Source of the DNA: Micromonospora sp. HM5-17
GTDB lineage: Bacteria > Actinomycetota > Actinomycetes > Mycobacteriales > Micromonosporaceae
Direction of reading: 5' to 3'
Assembly (NCBI RefSeq): GCF_003762835.1
Contig: NZ_RJWA01000008.1
Span: 186,001 to 250,000 of the forward strand
DNA: 64,000 nucleotides
Shown here: piece by piece, positions 47,719-56,598 of the stretch
Layout: every line of letters starts with the position of its first letter
How positions within the stretch are numbered: position 1 is the first letter of the stretch
Notes under the pieces: model-generated
What the model saw: only the letters and a program-made list of their open reading frames with translations
The model's database searches: none
What the model was told of the DNA's origin: nothing
Made by a program: the position numbers and the translations under genes

Positions 47719-48990
47719 ATGCTACTGAGGCGTCGAGTGGTGTTGCTACTGATGATGCTGTTGACGGCCGTACCGTTGGTCCTGACCGGCTGCACGGGCA
47801 ATCCCCTCGAACGGGCGGGCCGACCGGCGCCGCCACCACCCAAGTTGGCGATCACCCCGGCTCCGGACAGTAAGGATGTGCCGATCAGTGTGGAGATCGG
47901 TACCGCGGTGACCGACGGGAAGATTTCCGAGGTCATCGTCACTGATGACAAGGGGGGCCGGGTCGACGGGGCGATGCGCCCGGACGGTACGAGCTGGATG
48001 CCGAGCAAGCCCCTGGCGCCCAAGCGGACCTACACCGCACAGGTGACGGCGAAGAATGACGCCGGGAAGACGGTCACGCAGAAGACCAGCTTCACCACCA
48101 TGGACAAGCCCGCACGGCGGACCGTCACCAACCTGAATGTGCAGGACAATCAGACGTACGGCGTGGCGATGCCGGTAACGGTGTCATTCGACTCGGATAT
48201 TCCGAAGGAGGCCCGGGCGGGTATTCAGCGGCGTCTGCTGGTCACCACCGACCCGCCACAGCCCGGCGTTTGGTCCTGGGACGACAACGGACGTCAGGTC
48301 TCCTACCGGGCTCCCGACTTCTGGCAGCCCGGCACCCGGATCAGCGTCCGGGCGGCGCTCGACGGGGTGCCGATGGGTGACGGCAGTTACGGCGACACCG
48401 ACCGGACGGCGAGTGCCCGGATCGCCGACCATCGGATCTTCCTGGAGATCGACAACGCGACCAAGCAGATGTCGGTGTTCAAGGACGACCAGCTCATCCG
48501 CAAGATTCCCGTGAGCCTCGGCAAGAGCAGCACCCCGACGTCGAGCGGCAAGATGGTGATCATGGAGAAGCACGAGTGGACGATCTTCGACACCACGGGC
48601 TCCCCGGACCCCTACGTGGTCGAGGTGGAGGACGCCCAGCGGCTGACCTGGGGTGGCGAGTTCATCCACGCGGCGCCGTGGTCCGTCGGGGACCAGGGGA
48701 GCCGGAACGTCTCGCACGGCTGCACCAACGTCTCGAGCGCCAACGCGGACTGGCTGATGAAGACCACCCGGATCGGCGACCTCGTCACCATCAAGGGCAC
48801 CGAGGTCCAACTCGAACAGGGCAACGGTTGGACGGCCTGGAACGTGAGCTGGGACGAGTTCATCAAGGGCAGCGCCCTCCCGGTGCCCGCCGACCTCAAG
48901 CCGGCTCCGCCCGCGCCGGGTAGCGCTCCCGGGGGCCCGCCGGCGGCCGACAAGGCGCCGACGCCGACGCCATCGAACGGCGGCCGGTAG
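47719..48990 (+). CDS. L,D-transpeptidase (YkuD) lipoprotein
   Basis: 423-residue cell-wall cross-linking enzyme that makes 3-3 bonds in peptidoglycan. A signal peptide ends in lipobox LTGC. Two Ig-like domains (about residues 40-245) are followed by the YkuD domain with the catalytic motif HGCTNVSSANADWL, Cys near residue 333, and FIHAAPWS. A Pro/Ala tail ends it. The layout matches mycobacterial LdtMt2-type proteins. The ATG has a weak GTGGAG site four bases upstream. A 13-bp hairpin terminator follows. Confidence 0.93.
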   Translation: MLLRRRVVLLLMMLLTAVPLVLTGCTGNPLERAGRPAPPPPKLAITPAPDSKDVPISVEIGTAVTDGKISEVIVTDDKGGRVDGAMRPDGTSWMPSKPLAPKRTYTAQVTAKNDAGKTVTQKTSFTTMDKPARRTVTNLNVQDNQTYGVAMPVTVSFDSDIPKEARAGIQRRLLVTTDPPQPGVWSWDDNGRQVSYRAPDFWQPGTRISVRAALDGVPMGDGSYGDTDRTASARIADHRIFLEIDNATKQMSVFKDDQLIRKIPVSLGKSSTPTSSGKMVIMEKHEWTIFDTTGSPDPYVVEVEDAQRLTWGGEFIHAAPWSVGDQGSRNVSHGCTNVSSANADWLMKTTRIGDLVTIKGTEVQLEQGNGWTAWNVSWDEFIKGSALPVPADLKPAPPAPGSAPGGPPAADKAPTPTPSNGGR

Positions 48991-49008
48991 GCCCGCTCCT
49001 GTCGAGTC

Positions 49009-49040
49009 GGGTGCCACCGACACCGTCGTCGGTGGCACCC
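49009..49040. terminator. Strong bidirectional terminator
   Basis: A perfect 13-bp stem: GGGTGCCACCGAC (49009-49021) with GTCGGTGGCACCC (49028-49040) around ACCGTC. It separates the convergent L,D-transpeptidase and lsr2 genes. Confidence 0.8.
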
Positions 49041-49196
49041 AGGGCTGTCCCGCCGGACGGGTCCCGATCGGCGGGAGGTGGGTTCGCGGGGCCGCCCCCC
49101 GGCCCCGCTCGCTGACCGGCGGATTCCGTGACCAGGCTGTGCGGCAGTACGGAAAGAGACCGGTACGGGTGCGGCGGGCCGCGGCGTCGGGCCTGC

Positions 49197-49547
49197 CTAC
49201 CGCCGGTTGTTGTATGCCTGGACCACCGAGGACGGAATGCGGCCACGCTCGGAAACCTTGTAGCCGTTCTGCACGGCCCATTCCCGGATGGCGCGGTTCA
49301 GTTCCCGGTCGCTCCGGGTGGGGCTCGAGGTCGTACCGCGCCGCCCGCCACGTCGGCTTTCGATCGAACTGCGCCCGACGCGGGTGCCTGCTTTGATGTA
49401 GACGTCCAGGGCCTTGCGAAGCTTGCCCGCGTTCTTGTCCGACAGGTCAATCGTGTAGTTGACGCCGTCGATACCGAACTCCACGGTGCGATCGGCCTCG
49501 CTGCCGTCGAGGTCGTCTGTCAGCAGCGTGATTACCCGCTTCGCCAT
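49197..49547 (-). CDS. lsr2: Lsr2 nucleoid-associated protein
   Basis: 116-residue Lsr2, the actinobacterial H-NS analogue that binds AT-rich DNA in the minor groove and silences acquired or secondary metabolic genes. The N-terminal dimerisation domain begins [18 protein letters not shown]; the C-terminal DNA-binding domain has [19 protein letters not shown] with the RGR AT-hook. Start and length match the family. It could act on the AT-poor clusters here only at their AT-rich islands. A palindrome just before its start may be self-regulation. Confidence 0.96.
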   Translation of the reverse strand: MAKRVITLLTDDLDGSEADRTVEFGIDGVNYTIDLSDKNAGKLRKALDVYIKAGTRVGRSSIESRRGGRRGTTSSPTRSDRELNRAIREWAVQNGYKVSERGRIPSSVVQAYNNRR

Positions 49548-49950
49548 GGTCGACTACTCCTTGTGAACAATTGTTGCTTGGAGTTGAGTTTGACTGATCG
49601 ACGGGTAATTCTGCAAGACATCCGGCATTTGCGGCGCGAAAGTCCCGGGCGACGTCGGTCTTTCCTTCCCCGCTTCCGTGCAGCTTCCGGTAACGCGGCC
49701 TTTAGCGGCTGGTATCCCAGCTGTCGGACACGACACCGGTCGATACGGGCCGCTCGGCGCGGGTGCGCCTCCGGCGCCGACACCCGGATTCGACCTGGTC
49801 GGATCGACAGGCGCCGAAACCGGCGTCCCCGCCATCCTGGAGATTGGTCCTCCGCGCGCGTACTGGTCCGTCCGCGGCCCGGCTGGCATGCTTCGCGGTG
49901 GGGTGCGCCGTCCGGGGCGCCCTCTGGTCCGAGAAGCCTGGTGGTGCCCG
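49548..49950. other. lsr2 promoter region and uncertain PPTase leader
   Basis: About 400 bases. The first 90 are AT-rich and hold the lsr2 promoter and palindrome. The rest is open in the PPTase frame, but contains a rare TTA codon and poor third-position bias up to about 49800, so I do not count it as coding. Confidence 0.45.
49566..49575. promoter_or_regulatory. AT-rich palindrome before lsr2
   Basis: AACAATTGTT, a perfect 10-bp palindrome 19 bases upstream of the lsr2 start codon and inside an AT-rich leader, is a plausible Lsr2 autoregulatory site. Confidence 0.4.
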
Positions 49951-50778
49951 TTGACCCAACCTGGCCGTCCCGCCGTCGAGCCGCCTGCGGCGCCACCGTC
50001 CGGCACGCCGCCGGCCGCCGGCGCGGCGCCCACCACCCCGGCCCCGCCGGTACCCGGCGAGTGCCAGGTGTGGCGCCTGCCGCTCGGCGCAGGACACTGG
50101 GCCGGCCTGGACGTCCTCGACCCCACGGAGCGGGAGCGGCACGCCCGGTTCCTCCGGGCCGCCGACCGGGATCGCTACCAGGCCGCGCACCTCGGCGTAC
50201 GGCTGCTGCTCGGCCACTACCTCGGCGTTCCCCCCGCCGAGCTGCGCTTCTCCCGGCGGTGCCGGCACTGCGGTGCTGGACACGGCAAACCGACGGTCGC
50301 ACACCCGGCCACCAAACTGGACTTCTCGCTCACCCACTCCGGCGACTGGGTCGCGCTCGCGGTCGCGGCGGCACCGGTCGGCCTGGACGTGCAGGAGATT
50401 GGGGACAGTACGGACCTGGCGATCCTGAGCGCCACGGTGCTCGCTCCGGCGGAGCTGCGGTGGTGGCGCGAACAGCCGCCGGCGCGGGCCAGACGAGCCT
50501 TCTTCCGGTACTGGGCCCGCAAGGAGGCGTTGCTGAAGGCGACGGGGTACGGCCTCGCCGTGCCGATGAACGCCATCACCGTCAGCCCACCCGACGAACC
50601 GGCGCGGCTGCTCGACTGGTCGGCCCACCGCTCGCTCGACGGTCCGGTGCAGCTGTACGACCTCGATACCGGGCCGGACTACACCGGCGCGGTCGCGGTG
50701 CTGTCCAGCCTGCCGGTACGGATCACGCAGGCGCCGCTGCCGCTCGGTGCCGTCCGGTCGGCGCTGTCCGGCGGATGA
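49951..50778 (+). CDS. Sfp-type 4-prime-phosphopantetheinyl transferase
   Basis: At least 210 well-conserved residues of a PPTase that converts apo-ACP to holo-ACP using CoA. Signatures: VLDPTERERHARFL, LDFSLTHSGDWVALAV, VGLDVQEIG (magnesium site) and FFRYWARKEALLKATGYGL (W-x-x-KEA-x-x-K). It could activate the ACP of the polyketide cluster 28 kb away, which has no PPTase of its own. The start is unsure: TTG 49951 is a compromise; the frame stays open to 49678 but with poor codon bias. Confidence 0.85.
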   Translation: MTQPGRPAVEPPAAPPSGTPPAAGAAPTTPAPPVPGECQVWRLPLGAGHWAGLDVLDPTERERHARFLRAADRDRYQAAHLGVRLLLGHYLGVPPAELRFSRRCRHCGAGHGKPTVAHPATKLDFSLTHSGDWVALAVAAAPVGLDVQEIGDSTDLAILSATVLAPAELRWWREQPPARARRAFFRYWARKEALLKATGYGLAVPMNAITVSPPDEPARLLDWSAHRSLDGPVQLYDLDTGPDYTGAVAVLSSLPVRITQAPLPLGAVRSALSGG

Positions 50779-51014
50779 CCGGGACCACGGTCGAGGCGTG
50801 CCGGGTCGTCCGGGCACCCCGGCCGGCCTGACGGAGTCGGTACGGGTGCGGATCGGGCGGCGGACGGAGCCACCCCGGCCCGCGGGCGTGTCGGTGGGGC
50901 GATCGCGGGACACCGGAGCGGCGCAGCGGTACCCGCGCGCCATCGGGAGAGCGTGCGGCTGTCGCGGTCCACTCCGGAGGCCCCGGCGTCCCCGACCAGA
51001 TCCGGGGCGGTGTC

Positions 51015-51326
51015 TCAGAGCCCGAAGACGGTCTCTTCGGCGCCGTCGCGCGCGCCGTCGACGAAGCCCCGGAACGCCGGGTCGTCCCGGTCGGCCGTCA
51101 CGCTCGTGACCTGCTCTCCGGTGGCCTCGGCCACCGCGTCCACCAACGGGGCGTAGGTGAGGTCGATCTCCCCGAGTTCGTCCTCGTCGAGTTCGGCCAG
51201 GTTCAGCACGTCCTGTAACTCCTCGGCGGGAGTGTCCGGATCGGCGGCCCAGGACTCGCCGAGCGCGTAGCACTCGTCGTACAGCGCCCGTTGGTCCTCG
51301 GTCCAGTCGTCGTCGTAGTCCCTCAC
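51015..51326 (-). CDS. Small acidic protein of unknown function
   Basis: 103-residue strongly acidic protein (DDDWTEDQRALYDECYALGE at the start). It has no recognised domain. The reading frame has good codon bias, and GTG 51326 follows GAGAGGAG at eight bases. It is monocistronic and divergent from the glnX-glnH-pknG operon. Confidence 0.7.
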   Translation of the reverse strand: MRDYDDDWTEDQRALYDECYALGESWAADPDTPAEELQDVLNLAELDEDELGEIDLTYAPLVDAVAEATGEQVTSVTADRDDPAFRGFVDGARDGAEETVFGL

Positions 51327-51547
51327 GCCGTACTCCTCTCGGCCGGCCCTACCACCCTGAGCATGCCCCCGAGCCAGCCCCGGTCGGGCGGAAACGCCCC
51401 GGTGCCGTGGGCGGGTGGACCGACGTGGGGGACCCGGCCACCGCCGGTTGAGCCGATTGGCTACCGTGAACCGGGTCGTCCTGACCCGGCGGTCCGCGCG
51501 CCCGAAGCGGCGGCGCGTGCGGGATTGTGGGGATGGGGAGGTCACGG

Positions 51548-52900
51548 GTGGGTTCACACGGGTCGGCGGTCGCTGCTGTCCCCGGCCGGTCGGTCGTCCC
51601 ACCACCCCGTCCGTGGACGGTCCTGCGCCGGATGACGGCGCCGCTGAGCCAGACCCCCGGCCGACTCACCGCCATCCTCGCCGGCGTGGTCGCCCTCGGC
51701 CTGCTCTTCGGGGCGACCGCCCTGGTCGGGGTCCGGCAGCGTGCCGACCTCGTTCGCGGGGTGACGGTCCGCAGCGGAGAACTGCTGGTCGCCGCACAGA
51801 ACCTGTACCGAGCCCTCTCCGACGCCGACGCGATCACCGCGAGCGCCTTCCTCTCCAACGGCCTCGAACCACCGGAGCTGCGCGAGCGGTACCAGCGGGA
51901 CCTCGCCGACGCTGCGGCGGCGCTGACCGTGGTGTCGGCCGCCACCGACGGGCGGAGCGCCTCGGCGGCCGCCCGGATCGCCGCCCGGCTGCCGGTCTAC
52001 AGCGGCCTGGTGGAGACCGCCCGGACCTACAACCGGCAGGGTCTCCCGCTCGGCGTGGCGTACCTGCAGGAGGCCTCGGGCCTGATGCGCGACGAGCTGC
52101 TTCCGGCCGCCCGGGAACTCTACGCCGCCGCCTCCGCCGAGCTGGACGCCGCACGTGACCGGGCTGCCGGCTTTCCCTGGATCGCGACGCTGCTCGGCCT
52201 CACCACCCTCGGCGCCCTCGTGCTGGCCCAGCTGTACCTGACCCGGCGGACCAACCGGTTGCTCAACGTGGGACTACTCGTCAGCACCGGGGCGGCCGTG
52301 CTGTTGCTCGGGTGGCTCATCGCGTCGGCGGTCGCCGCGGCGGCGTACCTGCAGGCGAGCCGCGATGACGGCTCCGCGCAGATGAATCTCCTGGCCGAGG
52401 CCCGGATCGCCGGCCTGCAGGCCCGCGCCGACGAGGCGCTGACTCTCGTCGCCCGGGGCAACGGCGCCGCGTTCGAGCAGCACTACGTCGTCGTCATGGA
52501 GCAACTGGCCGGCGCCGACGGCGCCGGCGGGCTGCTCGGCGAGGCCCTGGCCGCGGCGTCGGACCAGCCCACACGGCAGGCCGTCGAGACGGCGATCGCG
52601 CAGAGCACGGCGTGGAGCGCCGCCCACCGGCAGGTACGGGCGCTTGACGACCGCGGTGAGTTCACCGAGGCGGTGCGGGCCACCATCGGCCCCGGGGACC
52701 AGACGACGGCGGCGATATTCAACCGGCTCGACGAGGCCCTCGCCCAGGCCATCACGTACAACGGAGAGCGGTTCGAACGCAAGGCGACCAGCGCCGGCCG
52801 CGCGCTGACCGGCGCGGACGTCGGGTTCGTCGTGCTCACCATCCTCATCCTGGCCGGAGCGGTGGTTGGGATGCAGCGGCGGATAATGGAGTACCGATGA
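51548..52900 (+). CDS. glnX: GlnX-like membrane sensor
   Basis: 450-residue membrane protein. Four hydrophobic helices lie near residues 45-65, 210-230, 240-265 and 425-445, with extracytoplasmic helical domains between them that contain LYRALSDADAITASAFLSNG. No kinase or HAMP output is present. In mycobacteria and corynebacteria, GlnX links the amino-acid-binding lipoprotein GlnH to the kinase PknG. The order here is the same. GTG 51548 follows GGGGAGG; the glnH start overlaps its stop (ATGA). Confidence 0.85.
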   Translation: MGSHGSAVAAVPGRSVVPPPRPWTVLRRMTAPLSQTPGRLTAILAGVVALGLLFGATALVGVRQRADLVRGVTVRSGELLVAAQNLYRALSDADAITASAFLSNGLEPPELRERYQRDLADAAAALTVVSAATDGRSASAAARIAARLPVYSGLVETARTYNRQGLPLGVAYLQEASGLMRDELLPAARELYAAASAELDAARDRAAGFPWIATLLGLTTLGALVLAQLYLTRRTNRLLNVGLLVSTGAAVLLLGWLIASAVAAAAYLQASRDDGSAQMNLLAEARIAGLQARADEALTLVARGNGAAFEQHYVVVMEQLAGADGAGGLLGEALAAASDQPTRQAVETAIAQSTAWSAAHRQVRALDDRGEFTEAVRATIGPGDQTTAAIFNRLDEALAQAITYNGERFERKATSAGRALTGADVGFVVLTILILAGAVVGMQRRIMEYR

Positions 52901-53889
52901 TGTCGCGGCACCTCGTCGGTCGGCTGCTCGCCGGCCTCCTCACCGTCGTGGTCACGGCCGGCGCGGCCGGGTGCGGTGCGGACGACGCGGCACTGCCCGA
53001 CTACCAGGTCCCGGCGGACCCACCCCGACCGGTCGGCATGCGGGATCCCGCGGTGGTGCCGAGCAGCGCCCCGAACGCCTCGGAATCGTGCAATCCCCGG
53101 GCCAGCCTGCGGCCGTCCGGTGCGTTGCCGCCGCCGCGGCAGATGCCGCCCCGGACCGCGATGGCGCGGATCGTGCAGCGCGGTCGACTGGTGGTCGGGG
53201 TCGACCAGAACAGCTACCAGTTCGGCTTCCGGGACCCGCTCACCGGCGAGCTGACCGGGTTCGACATCGACATCGCGCGGGAGATCGCGCGCAGCCTCTT
53301 CGGCGACCCGGACAAGATCCAGTTTCGGGCGATCAGCTCCGCGGACCGGATCAAGGTGGTCAAGGACGGCACCGTCGACATGGTGGTCCGGACCATGACC
53401 ATGAACTGCGAACGCTGGCGGGAGGTCTCGTTCTCCACCGAGTACTTCACCGCCGGGCAGCGGATCCTGGTCACCCGGAGCTCGGGGATCGAGTCGATCG
53501 CGCAGCTCCGCGGCAAGAAGGTGTGCGCCGCCGACGGCAGCACCTCGATCCGGAACATCGCCGAGGCCGGCACGATACCGGTCTCGGTGGTCAACTGGAC
53601 CGACTGCCTCGTGCTGCTGCAGCAGAACCAGGTCGTCGCCGTCTCGACGGACGACAGCATCCTGGCTGGTCTCGCCGCACAGGACCCGAACACGCAGGTG
53701 GTCGGGCCGCGGTTCAGCGACGAGCCGTACGGCATCGCCATCGCCAAGACGTCGCCGGAACTGGTGCGGTTCGTCAACGCCGTACTCGAGAAGATCCGTT
53801 CCGACGGTACCTGGACCCGGCTCTACAACCGCTGGCTGCGGTCGCTGGGGCCGGCGCCGGCGCCGCCGAAGGCCCAATACCGTGACTAG
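52897..53889 (+). CDS. glnH: GlnH-like amino-acid-binding lipoprotein
   Basis: 330-residue SBP_bac_3 (type 2) binding lipoprotein. The signal peptide ends with lipobox AAGC. The binding domain has LVVGVDQNSYQFGFRDPLTG, FDIDIAREIARSLFGD and RSDGTWTRLYNRWL-like ending (IRSDGTWTRLYNRWLRSL). In mycobacteria GlnH binds aspartate and glutamate and signals through GlnX to PknG. No ABC permease or ATPase is adjacent, which supports a sensing rather than a transport role. Confidence 0.92.
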   Translation: MMSRHLVGRLLAGLLTVVVTAGAAGCGADDAALPDYQVPADPPRPVGMRDPAVVPSSAPNASESCNPRASLRPSGALPPPRQMPPRTAMARIVQRGRLVVGVDQNSYQFGFRDPLTGELTGFDIDIAREIARSLFGDPDKIQFRAISSADRIKVVKDGTVDMVVRTMTMNCERWREVSFSTEYFTAGQRILVTRSSGIESIAQLRGKKVCAADGSTSIRNIAEAGTIPVSVVNWTDCLVLLQQNQVVAVSTDDSILAGLAAQDPNTQVVGPRFSDEPYGIAIAKTSPELVRFVNAVLEKIRSDGTWTRLYNRWLRSLGPAPAPPKAQYRD

Positions 53890-54015
53890 GATGTCGCGTC
53901 CGCTCCGGTACCCGACCGGGTCGGCGTCCGAGGGGCGGCCCGCAGGCGTTGCCGGTCGCCGTGCCCGGAACCACCGCGCCGGGCGTGGCGGGTCCGGTCG
54001 AAGGGAGCCGTAGCC

Positions 54016-56598
54016 ATGAGCGTCCGCTGCCTGCGGCCCGGCTGCCCAGGCACGTACCGTGCCGACGGGTCCTGCACCCACTGCGGCGACCGGACCCCCA
54101 CCGCCGCCGGCCCGCCGACGGCGCGGTCCGCCGGCCATCCCGGTCAGCCCGTCGTTCCGACGCAGCCCACGGGGCGCAGCACTGGTCGGGCAGCGGTACC
54201 GGCCGCCCCGGCGCCCGTGGTGGGCGTCCCCGGCGGCGGACCGGTCGGGCCGGGCGGTGTGCCCGGCCCCGGCGGCGGGTGGGCGCCGGGGACGTCCGGC
54301 CCCGGCGCGCCGGGAGTACCGGCCGCTGGTGCGCCGGCGGCCGCTGGTGGCCCCGGCCCGGCTTCGGTCCCGGGCGGCCCTGGCGCGACGTCGGCCCAGA
54401 GCGTCGGCGGACGGCTGCCCAGCGGTCCGAGCGCGGCGTCCACCGGCACCGGCGCGGCATCCAGCCGGGCCACGGTGGGGTCGCGAAGCGGCTCCCGGTC
54501 CCGAAGCGCCTCCCGGGGTGGCCTCGGCGCCGGACTGGTCGAGATTCCCCGGGTGCCCCTGCGGGATCCCGCCACGGCGGTGATGGCCGAACCGAGGGTC
54601 GCGGAGTCGCGACGGTTCTGTGCCCGCTGCGAGAAGCCGGTGGGGCGGGGGCGAGACGGTCGGCCGGGGCGGACGGAGGGCTTCTGCCCGTACTGTGGCA
54701 CGCCGTTCTCGTTCGTGCCCCGACTCAACCCGGGCGACATCGTCAACCAGCGCTACGAGATCCTCGGTGCCCTGGCATACGGCGGGGTGGGGTGGATCTA
54801 CCTGGCGCGGGACCGGAACGTCAGCGACACGGTCAGCGACCGCTGGGTCGTACTCAAGGGGCTCATCAACACGTCCGACGCCGACGCGATGGCCTCGGCG
54901 GTGGCGGAGCGCCGGTTCCTGGTCGAACTGGACCACCCCAACATCGTCAAGATCCACGATTTCGTGGAGCATCCCGACCCGCGTACCGGCACCCCGGTCG
55001 GCTACATCGTGATGGAGTACGTCGGCGGGCAGTCACTGCGGGACATGCTGCTCACCCGCCGGCGCGAGACGGGCGAGCGGGCCCTGCCGCTGCCGGAGGT
55101 GCTCGCGTACGGAATCGAGATTCTGCCCGCGTTGGACTACCTGCACGACCGGAACCTGCTGTACTGCGACTTCAAGCCGGACAACGTCATCCACGCCGAG
55201 GAGCAGCTCAAGCTCATCGATCTCGGCGCCGTGCGACACGTCGACGACACCACCAGCGCGATCTTCGGCACCCCCGGGTACCAGGCGCCGGAGATCGGCA
55301 CCCTCGGCCCGTCGGTGGCGTCCGACATCTACACCGTGGGCCGGGCGCTGGCCGTGCTCAGCCTCGACTTCCGGGGCTTCTCCACCACGTACGCCAACCG
55401 GCTGCCGGATCCGGCCGAGGCGCCGCTGTTCGCCGCCGAGATGTCGTATTACCGGCTGCTGCGTCGGGCCACCCACCCGGATCCCGCCCGGCGGTTCCAG
55501 AGCGCCGGCGAGATGAGCGAGCAGCTGCTCGGCGTCCTGCGGGAGGTCCTCTCGGCCGCCGACGGCGTGCCCCGGCCGGCGGTGTCCCGGCAGTTCACAC
55601 CGGAGCGACGACCCTTCGGTACCGATGCCGGCGAGGTCGACCTGGGGCTGGCCAATCCCGCCGGCGGCCCTGGCGGTGGCCTGCCGCTGGGTGCCATCGC
55701 GCCGGCACCGGCGGCGGTGGCCGCCGCGCTGCCGCTGCCCCAGGTCGACGTGCTCGACCCGGCGGCGGGATTCCTCGCCTCGCTCGGTGCGACGGACCCG
55801 GCGGAGCTGATCCGGCAGCTGAGCACGGCCCCGGTACGCAGCGTCGAGGTCGCGTTCCGGCTCGTCCGGGCCCGGATCGAGGCGGGTGATCTGGCGGGCG
55901 CCGCCGCCGATCTCAACCGACTGGCCGCCGCGGACCCGTACGACTGGCGGGTGGACTGGTACAGGGGCCTGCTGGCGCTCACCGCGAACCGGCCGGCCGA
56001 GGCCCGGGCGGCGTTCGACGTGGTCTACGACGTACTCCCCGGCGAGCCGGCGAGTCGGCTGGCCCTGGCCGCGAGCGCCGAGTGCGCCGGGGACCGGCCC
56101 CTCGCCGCCCGCCTGTACGAGCGGGTGTGGTGGGTTGACCACAGCTACCTGAGCGCGGCGTTCGGCCTGGCCCGGATTCGCTTCCTCACCGGCGACCGGG
56201 CCGGCGCGCTGGCCGTGCTCGACCAGGTCCCGGACAGTTCGATCCATTACGTCACCGCGCAGATCGCGGCCGTCCGGGCGAGCCTGCCGGGACTCAGTAC
56301 CGCGGCCGGGCCGGATGACCTGTTGCGGGCGTCCGCCCGGCTGGAGCGGCTCGGCCTGGACCTCGAACGGCAGACCCGACTCACGATCGAGGTCCTGGAG
56401 GTCGCGCTCGCCTGGATCCGGAACCGGCCGGCCCCGGTCTCCGGCCTGCGGATCCTCGGCCACGACCTCACCGAACGTGGCCTTCGCTTCGGGTTGGAGC
56501 GGGCCTACCGAACGCTGGCCCAGCTCGCCCGGGAACCGCAACTCCGCGTCGCGCTGATCGACCACGCGAACGCGGTCCGACCGAGGACGCTGGTATGA
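54016..56598 (+). CDS. pknG: Serine/threonine protein kinase PknG
   Basis: 860-residue PknG. Order: an N-terminal zinc ribbon (CLRPGCPG...CTHCG) unusual for mycobacterial PknG, a Pro/Gly-rich linker, a rubredoxin-like CARC...CPYC pair (about residues 200-235), the kinase domain, and TPR-like helices to the end. The kinase has no HRD Arg (YCDFKPDNV) and DLG in place of DFG, both PknG features. PknG phosphorylates OdhI/GarA and so holds back 2-oxoglutarate dehydrogenase, tying the TCA cycle to amino-acid supply. It overlaps the PP2C gene (ATGA). Confidence 0.96.
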   Translation: MSVRCLRPGCPGTYRADGSCTHCGDRTPTAAGPPTARSAGHPGQPVVPTQPTGRSTGRAAVPAAPAPVVGVPGGGPVGPGGVPGPGGGWAPGTSGPGAPGVPAAGAPAAAGGPGPASVPGGPGATSAQSVGGRLPSGPSAASTGTGAASSRATVGSRSGSRSRSASRGGLGAGLVEIPRVPLRDPATAVMAEPRVAESRRFCARCEKPVGRGRDGRPGRTEGFCPYCGTPFSFVPRLNPGDIVNQRYEILGALAYGGVGWIYLARDRNVSDTVSDRWVVLKGLINTSDADAMASAVAERRFLVELDHPNIVKIHDFVEHPDPRTGTPVGYIVMEYVGGQSLRDMLLTRRRETGERALPLPEVLAYGIEILPALDYLHDRNLLYCDFKPDNVIHAEEQLKLIDLGAVRHVDDTTSAIFGTPGYQAPEIGTLGPSVASDIYTVGRALAVLSLDFRGFSTTYANRLPDPAEAPLFAAEMSYYRLLRRATHPDPARRFQSAGEMSEQLLGVLREVLSAADGVPRPAVSRQFTPERRPFGTDAGEVDLGLANPAGGPGGGLPLGAIAPAPAAVAAALPLPQVDVLDPAAGFLASLGATDPAELIRQLSTAPVRSVEVAFRLVRARIEAGDLAGAAADLNRLAAADPYDWRVDWYRGLLALTANRPAEARAAFDVVYDVLPGEPASRLALAASAECAGDRPLAARLYERVWWVDHSYLSAAFGLARIRFLTGDRAGALAVLDQVPDSSIHYVTAQIAAVRASLPGLSTAAGPDDLLRASARLERLGLDLERQTRLTIEVLEVALAWIRNRPAPVSGLRILGHDLTERGLRFGLERAYRTLAQLAREPQLRVALIDHANAVRPRTLV

